Source: Paramacrobiotus metropolitanus (taxonomy: Eukaryota; Tardigrada; Eutardigrada; Parachela; Macrobiotidae). From it: DNA of 64,000 bases. The position numbers were made by a program, and so were the translations under genes. This document shows, piece by piece, positions 15,001-27,659 of this stretch. Within the stretch, counting starts at the first letter, position 1. Every line of letters begins with the position of its first letter. The notes beneath the pieces are model-generated. The model was not told the DNA's origin, did not search any database, and was given only the letters and a program-made list of their open reading frames with translations. The DNA is taken from the NCBI RefSeq assembly GCF_019649055.1, contig NW_026570282.1, positions 124,001-188,000 of the forward strand. The letters run 5' to 3'.

Positions 15001-16064
15001 GCTCAAAATCATCCTCGTAAACCTCCCGCGTACCAATACCCAGTTGCATAAGCATCTGACAGGCATTTTTGATACTGGACCGATCAATTGTCTCGCCACG
15101 CCGTTCCCGTGCGATATTATCCAACAAGGTATCGCGCAGCTTCTCACGAACCTCTCCATAATGCAGGACGTGATCACGGAATAAAATCAGGCCCAAATTG
15201 TACACATTATCCTGATTGTTTTGGTTGACGTAAACACGATCCTATGTACAAAAACTGTTACAAAATATGTCGGAGGCAACTACAGCAAGCGTATATTACT
15301 GAATTCAACATGCACAATTAACGAATTATCTACAAAAAAAATCAACAAAATAAATTAAGTAGAAAACATACTAGCACCGCTACATCATGAACTGAATTTA
15401 CCGGGTATGTTCGCACTTACCATGTACATGAGAATGTCTCTGATCATCACCATACTGGTCGTGTGGTCGCCCCAGTTCTGATTCAACGTAGTCAGAAAGT
15501 TGTCGTTTAAAGATTTCAGCACATTCTCGCGAATCTACAGAACAATTCCGAACATAAACCCTGTTACCAGTCATCACTAAACTTACAGTACGAGAATGCA
15601 GTCTATATTAATATTCCGACGAAGTTTGCCACTGGGAAACCACCGGGAAACACGAACCTGAGTGCCGAGGTGCTGTGTAACGACTTCGCGCAGCCCTTCA
15701 TACAATCGCGCCCCATGTTTATGCAGCACCATTGTGTACGCATTTCGGTATAATTCTTCAAAACTAAGCCCACTGTTATTTTTCCTTTGAATTTCCTGGA
15801 TGGCACTCTTTAGTAGCGCCCAAATATCGTTCAGATACTTTTCATCCACATTGTGCTGCTATAATAAAAAATATCAGTTTATCCGGACAACAGATTTAAA
15901 AATCCCATCTTAATTTGGGAGTAATGACTAATGATTAAATTCCTGTCGTTATAACAGTACTTAAGTAAACGAAATCAAATTCATACCGGAAATGCTCGAA
16001 TTCGCATTTTGTGACTGTTATTGCTCCCACCCCCCCGGCCAGGCGGCTGCGGTACTTGAGCCAT
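12039..16064 (-). CDS. Cul3: Cullin-3, scaffold of CRL3 ubiquitin ligase (complete)
   Basis: Thirteen coding exons with consistent phases: 15987-16064, 15658-15858, 15421-15534, 14966-15241, 14498-14726, 14205-14353, 13936-14112, 13595-13870, 13415-13536, 12853-13205, 12585-12653, 12152-12401 and 12039-12063. They give 772 aa against about 768 in human CUL3. The N-terminus carries MRIRAFP and the [17 protein letters not shown] helix, which bind BTB adaptor proteins. The cullin-homology part has [17 protein letters not shown] and [17 protein letters not shown], which contact RBX1. The C-terminal winged helix has [17 protein letters not shown]; the lysine of IVRIMK is the neddylation site in this family. 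The last exon is tiny (25 nt) and encodes only RSVYQYVA, the usual cullin end. Known role: bridges BTB substrate receptors to RBX1-E2. The intron at 14113-14204 contains a near-perfect ~27-bp direct repeat. The gene looks intact. Confidence 0.97.
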
Positions 16065-17990
16065 TAGGTGCGTGTCGGTTTCATCCACCAAACAGCAAAC
16101 TGTAAAAACCCATACAGTGACAAAACAAACATTATGCGCGGTTTGAATGTTGAATACAAACTTAAGAACTGTAATTTGTAATGAACTAGAAACCGAAAAT
16201 CCTAAATTCAAGGTACGAGGAAGTTAGGAAGCAAATCAAACAAACAGAAGCCCTGCAATGCTTACAGCATCTGAGCGCATCTTTTCACATAGTCAACAGC
16301 TTCAGAAGTCCACTTCCAGGCACTTTCGCATTGTTACAATTGAGCTTTTCACGATAATTTTTATTTAGTTTTAAAACTACATAACAAGAGCACCAGGAAG
16401 TAGGAAAGCAAGAAGAAGACACCATTGTATGGAATCTGTCATGAGTCTTATGACGATCGACGTCCGATACTCGGCACAGCAGAGAAGTTACCCATTCAGT
16501 TCGCCTTTCGTTTCATGCACGTTACGAAAATGAATAAGATTAAAAATTAAAAATCTTCGAGATGGTACCTTTTAGAAATGTTTAGGTTGCCAATCTGTTG
16601 AATACAGAACCACTCAAAATGGAAAAGTTCAAGGTCAGAAGCAGTATCGTACTCCACTACAGTAAGTACTTGTACCACAGACAGTGAGTGCGATTTACTG
16701 CTTTACCAGTTTACCTGATCAAGCCATTGCAAGATAGGCATCAAATTAACAAATTCCAGTGTTTTTACCAAATTGAATTCGCCTTAAATAATCACCAATC
16801 GGAGTGCTAAGCTAGAAACGTGAAAAGTTTCAGTTTTCGGACTTTTGTCAGAAACTCTGAAAAGAGAAAGTAAGGGGTCAGCTGCATGAAATTAAACAAG
16901 GGGTATACTAGTCAAAAATTTCCTCACCAAAGCCTAATTATCCTAATCGAATAGTATCACAAAGAACCGAAAATACAGAACTGTGCAAAATTTACGATAT
17001 CGAGTAATAAGCGGGAAATGGTTGCTGATGCGGAAAACTGAAAACTTCAAAGATCCAAACCAAAACTGTCCCAGGTAAACACCGTAAACGGTACACAAAA
17101 TCCAGTTGAGTTCCAGCTTTCAGTGATGTGTTAAATATTTGGCTGTGGGGTAGCGTGCCGAGCCACTATCGTTACCGCTAGGCGCTGCTTGTTATGTGAT
17201 CCTGCGTAAGGGCTATGGACCATGGGGAGTTACTGGGGACATTTGCTTGCTGCCCGCCTGTCCTTCTGCGTACTCTGGTTTTGCAAAGATCTGGAAACAA
17301 TTAAAAATCAAAACCATGAATAAATAAATCTTTCTTATACTCTTTAATTCAATGCAACCTAGTGTGCATTATGCATAACTAAATATCGTGCATTGCAGTG
17401 ATTGCACAATAAGTACAAATTTGTACTAGAGAGAAGAGACAGAGTTCACACGGGTATAATTATATAAATTATAAATACGCGGCCTGAACCCGGCCTGTCT
17501 TCTCTAGTAACTTTTAAGTTACTGGTTGAGCTCTTGTCCAGTTTACAATGAAGCACTTTAACTGTAATGAATAATTATAAATTATAATTATTTAAACGCA
17601 TTTCCGTGTGATCTGCACATACCGGATTTTTATGCCGCGGTTTCAGTGTTAACTTAATCTTTTGATTTCGTCCCAATTTGTGTCCCATCTCACGATCAAT
17701 AATGCCTCTTTTGAAAATTTCTGTAAGTTAATGAGGTGACTGTTTTATTTTTCGATGTCACGACGCGTCATATCAATATGTCGCAAGTTACAAACTTACA
17801 ACAGATAATTTCCGATGCTTGCATTAATAATATCAACAACAGCTAACGGGCAACAAGTCAACAATAAGTATGTATGTGCATCAGTACATGACTCACTTGT
17901 CAGTCCGTGTACACGGTTCAATGCATCACACAATTAAATTTTGTGGTTTGCATCAAACAATTAAATTTTGTAGTTTGTATCAAATAACTA
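16065..17990. other. Upstream region of cullin-3, non-coding
   Basis: No coding region is supported here. It includes the presumed cullin-3 promoter and leader, and AT-rich sequence around 17440-17600 with small palindromes. No core-promoter element could be assigned with confidence. Confidence 0.4.
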
Positions 17991-17991
17991 A

Positions 17992-18982
17992 ATTGACCAA
18001 TTCACATATTCAACCACGTGGTAAGCTAGTCACGTGGTTTCCGTCTCGCATTTTCAGCAGGTGTAGATCGCTGTTTACAATATGCAGTTACAGCATTGCT
18101 TTCGACACTAAATGACTAGGTGAAAATCGTAGGAATCTGGATATCATCTCATAAAAAATGTTTTTTTACTGCGCTTTATTTACTCAGTCGCTAGTTTCGA
18201 CCAAAAAATTAATATGAGTGGTGGAGTCAGTCAAACAGATCATTCGCGAGAAGATTCAAGTGCGTCTACCAGCACGGATCATGCTGGCTAAGCAGTTGTC
18301 AAACAAGAAGGTACGATCACAGCTGAACGCAAATATATTCACGAATTACAAAAACATTATAATAATTAAATGTAGAAGCTTAAGCAAGACTTGCTTTCAT
18401 TTTTGTTTTTTTCTTAGAAAAACCGTTGTGTATGGCTCGGTGTGCCACTGTGTGTGCAGAGTGGCGATGAGCAAGGCCCAGAAAACATCCACTGTATGCT
18501 GGTGTTTGACTTTCGCTCCATTGCTTCCCTACTGTTCATGGAAAATCGTCCACGTACGCGACTACGCGTACATTTTTGTAGATTTATCCTGGGGCTTACA
18601 TCTCAAAGATAACGATAGCACAGCTGAATTGGCATCCTGCGTTTCGAAATCTGCTGCAGCCAGAAAACGAATCCACCATTATGCAAGCAAAACTGCGCGG
18701 CGAAACTCAGCTGTTGAAGAATTAGGCCTGTGTTTCTTAACATAGCCTGTATTAAAGAGAAAATTCCCTGGCGAAATTTCCAAAAAATATGTAGCTATCA
18801 GGCCCCTTAGCCAATTAAAAAAATTTCACTTTTTAAGATCAGAAAAAAAGTGAAAGCAGTGAAATACACAACAAATGCAGCAGCAGTCTGTAGAATCTAC
18901 ACCTGCTGGACGATATTAGCAAGCGACCACGTGACAATCAACCAATAGAATGCTAGTCCGTCCTTTATGTGAATTGGTCAAT
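17992..18982. mobile_element. Small inverted-repeat element with one undetermined ORF
   Basis: ATTGACCAATTCACAT at 17992-18007 recurs as its reverse complement at 18967-18982. AGCAGGTGTAGAT at 18056-18068 recurs inverted at 18895-18907. CACGTGG and CTAG blocks between them also pair imperfectly, so the arms are about 80-90 bp. The enclosed ~830 bp contains a 175-codon plus-strand ORF (18218-18745) with no recognised transposase motif. Direct copies of TTTTGTGGTTT flank both ends. It could be a non-autonomous DNA transposon or an old fold-back repeat. Target-site duplications were not identified. Confidence 0.45.
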
Positions 18983-19634
18983 TTTGTGGTTTTGCACCAA
19001 ACGCCCATTAAACCTGTAAAATCCTTTCGAAAATGAACAATTATTTGTTAATTATTAAAACCGCATAACAAACTGTAATAATTATTATCTACAACTCAAC
19101 CGGTACTCGTACTCATACGGTAGCAGTTTGCATTCATTCAGTTTATTAAGTTTAAGGCTACGTGAAGCAATCTTCCAGACAGCGGCAGCTATTTATCCGC
19201 AATCTTCCCGCAAGACAAAACAAAACCGATAGAAAAATACATTCAAAATAGCCTCGAAAAGCAGTGTCTAAAAAATTAACAGACAACATTGTTAAGAACA
19301 TGCCACAAATCAAAACACCCAGGCATAAATAAAATTTCTCTAAAAACTTCCGAAAATCGTTGCCCCTCTGTCAGTTAGTTGTAAAACAAGTAGAACTCCA
19401 GATAAAAGTGCCCCAAGGCCATGGCTTTCAAGATTCTGTCTTCAGACTGCCGCACATATCAGGATCCAACTTGGCACAAATCAATAAAGGCTTACATTTT
19501 AGGAGCATGTAAGTGAATTAATGGTCCATTCATTTGGTGAGCAGTCAAAAAACAACCAAGAACAGCTGAGGATCTCAATAAAGTCAGATTCAAATAGAAT
19601 ATATCCCCAAAAAAACAGGAAAAATATACATTTA

Positions 19635-21851
19635 TCACAACAGCGTACAGCATACCCAGTCAACATCCTCTTTAACCGGTGCAATATTCATTTCACGAAC
19701 AATCTCGGCAAAGAGTTCATTAACATTGGTACGTGATTTGGCACTAGCTTCCATAAAGGGGCAGTCCCACATTTCCGCCAGCGATAGTGCATCGGATGAT
19801 GAAACCTCGCGTAAATGCTCCAAATCAGCTTTATTACCAACAAGGATAATGGGCACTCGGTCGACCCCTTTCACTCGCATGATCTGGTCTTTCATGATCT
19901 TGATGTCTTGAAAACTCTGCCGACTTGTGACACTGCAAAATTAACTAGTTAATCGAAATTGTTCACACACAAACAATGCTACCAAGATAAGTAACCCAAG
20001 CTCCACCAAACGCAAAGGTATGTGCTCATAAAACTATTTCCTAGCGCACATAAAGTGATTTGTATAGAAATATGATATCTACTACCTATTAAGTACTGTC
20101 TACAGATAATAGCCATAATACAGACTGTTGCGCTTTTAGCCAGAGCTATCTAATCATAACACGTCAACTGCATTTTACGAATTAATTTATTCAGAAAACG
20201 TTTGCTCACTCTAGGGAGTGCCCAAGACTTATGTGCAAATTATCATTAAAGGCTCCACATACTATGTATTTAGGAATTTCAGAAAAAGAAAATAGCAGCG
20301 ATGCACCTGGTAGAAAAAACTGCTACAGTAGTAATAAGTAATAAATTATTAACAATTACTCCACCTGTATACAACAACGAATCCTTGGCCATTTTTAATG
20401 TACAAATCGCGCATGCTGGCAAATTGTTCCGTTCCAGCTGTGTCCAAAATTTCTAGTATACAGCGATTATGATCCACTTCAATTTCTTTGCGGTAGAAAT
20501 CTGCAATTGAACAAAGCTGAAAACAATCTTCAACATCACGGTGCATTCATGAAAACGCCCATACAAATCTCGAACCGCGCAATTGAGGTATCAAGTGCCC
20601 CAAGTTTAGAGCATAAATACAAGCATTCAGTCTCTTTTCAGAAATGTCTTTCACGCCATTATTATTCACAGCCCGGAAAGGCAATTATATAACCACCATA
20701 ATAACATATTGATTACTGTATTATTTTCCCGTATTTCGTTCCAATGCTGCGTTGTAAATTCATTCTAAGCAGATAAGCAACTGCAGAACTGGATCAAATT
20801 TCCTGATGCAGCTAGAAATCGTTTAACAGGTATTTACTTAACCAGGAATAGTCACAGATCACTGATACAATTACTTCTAACAATCTGGTTTCGATTAAGC
20901 AATTTCCCATATAATTTCAAATCTAGCAGATTTGTAATTTCGCATTAATGTGAAACAAAGCATGTAGAATTGCTGCCAACTTGTGGCACAACATTAGGCA
21001 CACGAACATCATTTTTAAGTCTTAAGCAAAGCTGGCACTTATTAGCGTGCTTGGCTCAGTAAACTAGCACAGCGGAATATTTTCCTTTTCTATATTTCCG
21101 TTTTTCTATGTTTCACAAAATCCCAATTGAAGTATTGATGAAAGTTATGATAAATAAGCTGGAAACCTTACTGCGCCCTATCGTACCCTTTTCTGATAAA
21201 GCAAACAGCTTCAACTTTTCGCTCGGAAATTTTGAATTTTTGAATATACTATTCATTCCGTACTGAGGAGGAAAATTTTTTGTTCAAATTACACAGTACA
21301 TGTAACAGAGAGGCAGGTACGAGAACACAAGAACAAGCACGATCGATCAGATGACGCGCAAGTGCCAATCTAGGCTGATTAGTGGTTAAAGTAACGACCG
21401 TAAAAGTAATACTTGAATGACCTAAAACCTTCTTAACGATAATGCCGTAATTCCTAACACCTTTCAGTTTCTTCGGAAAGCTACGAAATGCGCACCGGCA
21501 CGGCTGTTAATCAAAAAATAAAATTAGTAACTCGTAAGAAACGTAATTAAAGATACTTCTATGTTCAGATCACTAGATCAGCACGTATGTACAGATTTCC
21601 CGAAAAACTACGGACAACGTTTGTTTCAACCTTCCTTTACAGCATCCACTTAGAGTCTCAGTGAAACGTAAAATCCTGTGCCACTCTTTATCAGTAAAAT
21701 TCAGGGAAGTACTCAATACCTCAAGTAATAAAAACATACCTTCTATTGTCGGATCATATTTCTCGCAGAAATGCCCCGAAACAAACTGCACCGTCAAAGC
21801 ACTCTTTCCGACGCCGCCAGAACCCAGAACGACCACTTTGAATTCGCGCAT
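19635..21851 (-). CDS. Rap2: RAP2-like Ras-family small GTPase (complete)
   Basis: Three exons with matching phases: 21740-21851, 20365-20500 and 19635-19932, giving about 181 aa, the usual RAP length. G1 is GSGGVGKS near residue 10, the effector region is [16 protein letters not shown]3 is DTAGTEQF, G4 is NKAD, and G5 is EASAK. The effector loop, the QF after DTAGTE and the [11 protein letters not shown] stretch fit RAP2 better than Ras or RAP1. The protein ends CCTLL, a prenylation-type tail, although the exact CAAX spacing is unusual (two adjacent Cys followed by TLL). An in-frame ATG three codons upstream (21860) is possible, but family members begin MREFKV, so 21851 was chosen. Known role: GTP-dependent signalling at membranes through effectors such as MAP4K/TNIK kinases. 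Confidence 0.95.
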
Positions 21852-21860
21852 ATTGTCCAA

Positions 21861-24800
21861 ACGGATACGGCAGTGCCACTTAGCATAAAAATGTTATAGC
21901 TGTCATCCAAGCATGAAGCTGCTGTAAAATCTCGCTTTTTCGAATTTCCAGAGTAAAAACACTCCGCGCGCATGTACACCACACACACCGTGCAATTCCT
22001 GTCGCATACTACACACGCTGATTATGGCCCAGCAGACCGACAAAACCTGCAAAACGGTACGCTTACCAACAACCCGACCAGTTTGTTAAAAGGTAAACAC
22101 GTTTATAAAACAATAAATGCTCATGACAATTCGTTAAAACTCGCTAAGCCATACACAATGGCTGATTTGTAGTACGACAGACAAACCCGAGGTTCGCATC
22201 ATTATCCTGGCGTGATGATCTGTGATGATCTACCTACGCAGCTACGCTTACGACAATCATTACCCGTTTGTCTTACCTGGCCTTTATAATGGTCTACTCG
22301 TACACAATAATAACCGCATATTCATAATCTCCACTGAAAACGCAAATGATTTATTACGGCTGCTTTCAAGCAACGTTCAAAATGATATGCAGGCTGACAA
22401 AATGGCCAATATCGCACTACATAGCATGGCCTACTGTACTGCACGCGTTTGTTTAATGTGTGTGAGTCACCGCGTGCGATACGAGTTTTCGCTCACTACG
22501 TATAGGAGAAACATTAAATTCAAATTTCAAACACACCGTGGCTTATATCGTACAGTAAACGAAGGTGCAGTACAATACCACTACGAGTTTTTGTCTGTTG
22601 CAAACCAAAAAATAACACCGATCTTAAAAATTACGTGTGTAAATGATTTACTCCTGTCATGTTTGTGTGTAGCACTGTATCTTATTATTTGAATTTAGCA
22701 TATTTTGTAGTCTGTAGATAGATTCATTTGGTAATGGGTTTGTTACTCCGCCAAAAATAATTGGTGCCGGCACTTTTCATTTCTGATTTGCAGAAGATCT
22801 AAACTGTCAAACAACAATTAAAGACCAACGCTGCTTTTGTTATTATGGAAACAATGTAGCATCTTTAAGTTTTCACAATTTTGCATACACCCCAAAATCT
22901 GTCAAGCTGTAAATTGGGTCCCACAAATTATTACAGTTGAAAGAACCTATGCAGTATATATATATAATGTACGTAGCAAGCTTCTTCAACAGGAAGCCTT
23001 ACGGGCGGCTCTCTCTCTCTCTCTCTCTCTGGAAGAGAGCCAGGTGCAGGCGGGTTAAGGAGCTAGGATCGTCACCTGTGGTCCTGTATATACAGCACAT
23101 GTGCGGCGTTTGAGCATTTGAAGCATACAAGATTGACTGTTGGTTAGTGCTGCTTGTTGATGTGAAGTATTTTTATGTTAACAGGGTGTCTTCGGAATGT
23201 TTTTGGGTTCTGGTTTTTCCATTCGGTTAGAATTATTCGAAGTTTACAGAGCATATATCGGCAAATTGTTACAATTTGCTGATATACTAATATTATTATA
23301 AGATAAATTGTACTTTGTATATCGGTATATTGTTAATCGGTATCTCAAACGCAGCAAGTAACACGCACGCCCACAACCGCTTACGGGTGGCAGTAAATCT
23401 GTGGTTGGGCGCATACTTATAACATAGTACCTAATGCTAATAGTACTGTACTGATTTTTATACTGCATAATATTTATATATTTATTTATTTATTTATTTA
23501 TTTTTTTATTTATTTTATTTATTTTATTTATTTTATTTATTTTATTTATTTTATTTATTTTATTTATTTTATTTATTTTATTTATTTTATTTATTTTATT
23601 TTTTTTATTTATTTTATTTTATTTATTTTATTTATTTTATTTATTTTATTTATTTTATTTTTTATTTATTTTTTTATTTATTTATTTTTTATACTGTACT
23701 GATTTTTATACTGCATTTATTTTTTGCGTTAAAGCCTTAAGTTTTATTACTGTCCGCGAATCGGTAACAGCGTTCATGTACTCCTTTTTCTCAATTAGCG
23801 TAAACTGCGTGTTCTGCAATATGGCGAACGTCTTTCAAACGCGGTGGGTTGTGCGTTTTAAATGTTTTTTTCAATTAATAGGAAACACATCGGATGACTG
23901 CACACACTTGTGTACATGTAAAATGTTTTCATGCCAAAAGAAAACTTTTAGTTTTCCAGTATAATAAGTCGTTACACAATACAGTTTAGCCAAACTGTTT
24001 TGGCGAATTAATATTTTACTATGCCTAAATTCATTTTCTACACTTTTTTACTACATACAGACAAATCTGATAAAATGCGCCAGAAGTCTTTGCAAAGCGC
24101 ACCCATAAAATTTTTTCAGATGGCTGTATCTAACTGATATTAATGCTTGATTTTATCACGGCATACTTTTTCATGCTCCAAATCTCCTAATTTATGCTCT
24201 GGAAATAAATATCCAACAAATCAGTAGAGATATTGAAACGGTTCATTGAATATATGATCATTAAAGAATTTGGATGACTGGATCCACCTGTTTTCATGTT
24301 TAAACCTCTGCCAAAACGCCATGTTAAAACCTCATCGTAATCAATTACGATGCGATTTATTCTGAATTTCGACAAATACTTTACATTTAAACATACCTTT
24401 AAGTAAATAATACTGTACAGACATAAGTAGTGATTTATTTAATTTTAATTTAGTACCTATTTAAACTAAATTTTGTAACTGCATTTGCGTGTGTTTTTTC
24501 ACCCACCAATTTGATGTGTGATATTATCATATGAATTTTAATTAAAAGATACTATCATACTGCAATGCATGACTTTAAAATTTTTCACCCTTCATCGAAC
24601 ATCAAAATGGAATTTGCTTAACCATAAAAACTATTGTTGCATGCTGTCAGAAAACTCAGAGCCTAACCATCCTTTCTGTTATCTGTTACATGAACTTATT
24701 AACAGCTTAACTGAAAAATTTAATAATCCTGTAAAAATAAAGCACTATTTGCTACAAACTATAACAACTAACCTAAAAGTTAATGTCATCACACACTCTT

Positions 24801-25800
24801 TTAATAATGTTACCTAGAAAAATAAATATTTCTTCATAACTACACCAGAAAACCATACTTTACAATAACAACTTAATCAATACTGAAACATTCGATTACT
24901 TACTTTAATACTAACACCGGTACAAGTAATAAATAACAAGATTTTCTAGAACAAATTGTTTATTTTATGGACTTTCTTTTTTCATACCTTTCCAACCACG
25001 CTACAGTGATCATGCCACTACTCATCTTCCAAGCCCACTGTTTTCGTGTTATTGATTCCGCTTTTCCTCTTACCAATAATAAAATCATATTGTACGTCAT
25101 TATTATATTATTATCATTTTTATACGTCATTATGATACGACATTATTATAATAAACATACCGTTAACTGAATCACCAGCAATAAATGAAAAATGCAACTA
25201 CGTAACTGAATTCCAGTTTCAAACCACAACGCTTCAACTCGAAACATACACGACTCACAATTGAGGTTATGCGACAGGGCAGCAGCGTACAGACGGCAGT
25301 TCGTGAAAACCTACGAGTTTCCGGAAGTCGGTGTTTCTGTCGCTAAGCACATGTTCGAAACAGCGACTTTAAATACTATTATACTGCTCATGCAGCTAAT
25401 GATCTGTTAGCAAAACCGAGACCGTCGCCAAAATGTACAGAAAAATATGCTCTACAAGGAAATGTTAGCTGTCACGTGGAAATCTGTTACAGCAGTGACT
25501 TATTGCCGCTAGCGCTTTGCACCATGAAATTCGGTACTACAGATTCGGTACTACAGATAACTGCGCACCTGTAGTTTGCCCTGTTAGCGCTATGCTTAAT
25601 TCTCTGTTGTTTGGCCACTCACATAGCCAATGAGCGTGTTTGCACCGGCACCGCCCCTCTACCGCATACCAGGAATCGTATCAACCATTACAACCATTGC
25701 TCACGAGTACTTAACAACAAACACTTAAAGTGACGCCGCATCCTGCGGCCTTGCGAAGGAAATGGATGGTTTAGACTTTAGAGTAGCGTGGTTACATAAT
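21861..25800. other. Gene-poor region upstream of RAP2
   Basis: No gene is supported. A 156-codon plus-strand ORF at 22222-22692 has no family motif, no convincing splice context and ordinary local composition, so it is treated as chance. A CT dinucleotide run lies at about 23010-23030, and the long TTTTATTTA tract is listed separately. Confidence 0.4.
23471..23692. repeat. TTTTATTTA-type microsatellite
   Basis: About 220 bp of almost pure TTTAT/TTTTA units, broken only by small length changes. The flanking motif ATACTGTACTGATTTTTATACTGCAT occurs on both sides (partly at 23445-23470, again at 23691-23716), as if a short segment was duplicated around the expansion. Confidence 0.9.
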
Positions 25801-25829
25801 ACCGTACTTTACTCCAAAAAATTGTTTTT

Positions 25830-26010
25830 GTTGAATTTTATTACTGAGAAGTTCGCTTGAGTGTACGGCTATTTGAACGAGCTGGTCTGGCAACCACCTC
25901 GCGTACGCGCATACGTGTAGTAGTCTGGACTCTGGGTAGCTGATTTCGACTGCCACTTGATCTCCAAAACTTGCAGCACCAGTTTTTCGGTGTGTCTTTA
26001 ACAAAACTTC
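25830..26010. repeat. Dispersed repeat, copy 1
   Basis: This segment is about 75-80% identical by eye to 26790-26960. Shared blocks include CAACCACCTCGCGTACG, GACTGCCACT and ATCTCCAAAAC. The two copies have the same orientation and lie 950 bp apart. Between them are a fold-back element and a nested hairpin, so the pair may be flanks of a larger composite element. Confidence 0.6.
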
Positions 26011-26040
26011 CCAGTCAGTGTTTCAGAACAGAGAGCAAAA

Positions 26041-26251
26041 TTTCAGAAATTTTTTGATATCTTGGAAGTAGGTCTTTATGGCGAATCAAGAAAGTTATGT
26101 TTGTTTTTGTTCCTCATAGACATAGCATAGGACCTTGCGATGGATGCGTTGCTTTGCACCCTATGCTATGTCTACGAGAAACCAAAACAATCATAACTTT
26201 ATTGGTTCGCCAGAAATGACCACTTATCAGAGATCAAAAAGCTTCTGAATT
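26041..26251. mobile_element. Fold-back (palindromic) element
   Basis: The left arm (26041-26132) and right arm (about 26160-26251) are imperfect inverted copies. CATAGACATAGCATAGG pairs with CCTATGCTATGTCTACG, and the homology continues outward through the GGCGAA/TTCGCC and TTTTTGAT/ATCAAAAA blocks. The central loop is only about 27 bp. No ORF is present. It is most simply a fold-back MITE. Confidence 0.65.
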
Positions 26252-26703
26252 TTTTCTCTATCTTCTAAGATGTTGGGTGGGGAGTTTTATGGAAAGGTAA
26301 GCGAAAAACTAGTGCTTGAAACTTTGAGTCAACTGACAACGACATTCAGTGCATTCTTTCACTGTTCAAAACAGGCTCCTCCTCTGCCTCTACGTCTCTG
26401 TCTATCCTGAGTTACAGCATTCTGCCTCTCCTGAGTTTACACTTCAAAATCTCTCTATTGTCAGCTAAATTTCTGTCTGTCCTAAGTTACAAGCTTACAA
26501 GTTACAATATCACACGGCGTGGATCCATAGCTTAAAGCTATATTATTATTATTACATAATAATTATAATATAGCTTTAGAAATATCTAGCGTTATTTCCT
26601 TCGCAAAAACAATTTTAACCAACAAACTTCCCAGCAACCACCTCACCAACTAACTTCTCACCGCACTCCGATTCCCTTTTTATACCCAAACCACACTATG
26701 CTA

Positions 26704-26757
26704 AAAAACCCTAGCGGGGCGTCCCCTCGTGGGGACTGTTCCGAAGGACGGGTTTTA
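26704..26757. repeat. Nested hairpin
   Basis: AAACCC (26706-26711) pairs with GGGTTT. Inside lies a perfect GTCCCC-TCGT-GGGGAC stem-loop (26721-26736), followed by a small TCC-GAA-GGA hairpin. On the minus strand the stem-loop is followed by GCCCCGCTAG, which resembles a Helitron 3' end (hairpin about 10 nt before CTRR). However the next base is G, not the usual T, so the assignment is weak. Confidence 0.4.
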
Positions 26758-26789
26758 TTACATAATAACTGTAAAAAACTTCTGTTGTG

Positions 26790-26960
26790 GAGTTGTTTAC
26801 GGGAAGATTGCCTGAGTGCAAGCTGGACGGCTATTGTTGCGAAATAGTATGCGGCAAGTGCAACCACCTCGCGTACGGGCATGCGTGTATTAGTCTCGAC
26901 CTGATTCCGAGTCTCCGACTGCCACTATCTCCAAAACGTGCAGCATCAGATAAGTGTACT
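26790..26960. repeat. Dispersed repeat, copy 2
   Basis: Second copy of the repeat at 25830-26010, in the same orientation, with the same order of conserved blocks. It includes a short frame without recognisable domains. Confidence 0.6.
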
Positions 26961-27109
26961 GAGGGCTGTGCAGTACCAGTACAAAATGGTACTCTACTCT
27001 CACTTATATGCGTGTGAGAGTTTTATTGCATGTAGTAATATGAGTTGTTTTATTGGATGTAGTAATGTGGAATTGTGCATAGCGTCGTATAAAAGCGTGG
27101 GGAAAATCG

Positions 27110-27655
27110 GAGTGGAATAGAGTAGAGAAAAAGTGGAGAGAAAATGGAGTAGAGTAATTGGGTAGAAAAAATGGTTAGAGAAAAATAAAGTTGAGAAAAT
27201 GGTTAGAGAAAAATGGTAGTGAGATAGGGTGTAGAAATAAGGTGGAGAAATTGGGTAGAGAAAAAGGGTAGAGAAATAGGATAGAGAATTTGGTTGAAAA
27301 AATGGTGAGTGGAAAATGGTAGTGAGATAGGGTGTAGAAATAAGGTGGAGAAATTGGGTAGAGAAAAAGGGTAGAGAAACAGGGTAGAGGAATTGGGTTG
27401 AGAATATGGTTAGAGAGTAAATGGTAGTGAAATAAAGTCGTGAAAATGGTCAGAGAAAAGTGGTAGTGAATAGGGTGAATTAGGGTACAGATATAAGATG
27501 GAGAAGTTGGGCAGCGAAAAAGGATAGAGAAAATGGTGAGTGAAAAATGGTACTGGGATAGGGTGTAGAAATAAGGTGGAGAAATTGGGTAGAGAAATAG
27601 GGTAGAGAAATAGGGTAGAGAAACTGGGTAGAGAAAATGGTTAGAATATGGAGAA
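27110..27655. repeat. GA-rich minisatellite
   Basis: About 45 degenerate units of roughly 12 bp (GGTAGAGAAAAT and variants), with higher-order repetition. A ~55-bp block containing ATAAGGTGGAGAAATTGGG recurs near 27235, 27340 and 27570. The G/A strand bias is almost complete. No coding potential is evident. Confidence 0.85.
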
Positions 27656-27659
27656 ATAA

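Noticed and set aside
22222-22692. 156-codon plus-strand ORF as a gene
   Set aside because: No motif, signal peptide, splice partners or compositional signal; a length this size is expected by chance in 64 kb.
26704-26757. tRNA-like cloverleaf
   Set aside because: There is no B-box (GGTTCGA-type) sequence and no anticodon arm of correct size; only the nested stems are real.
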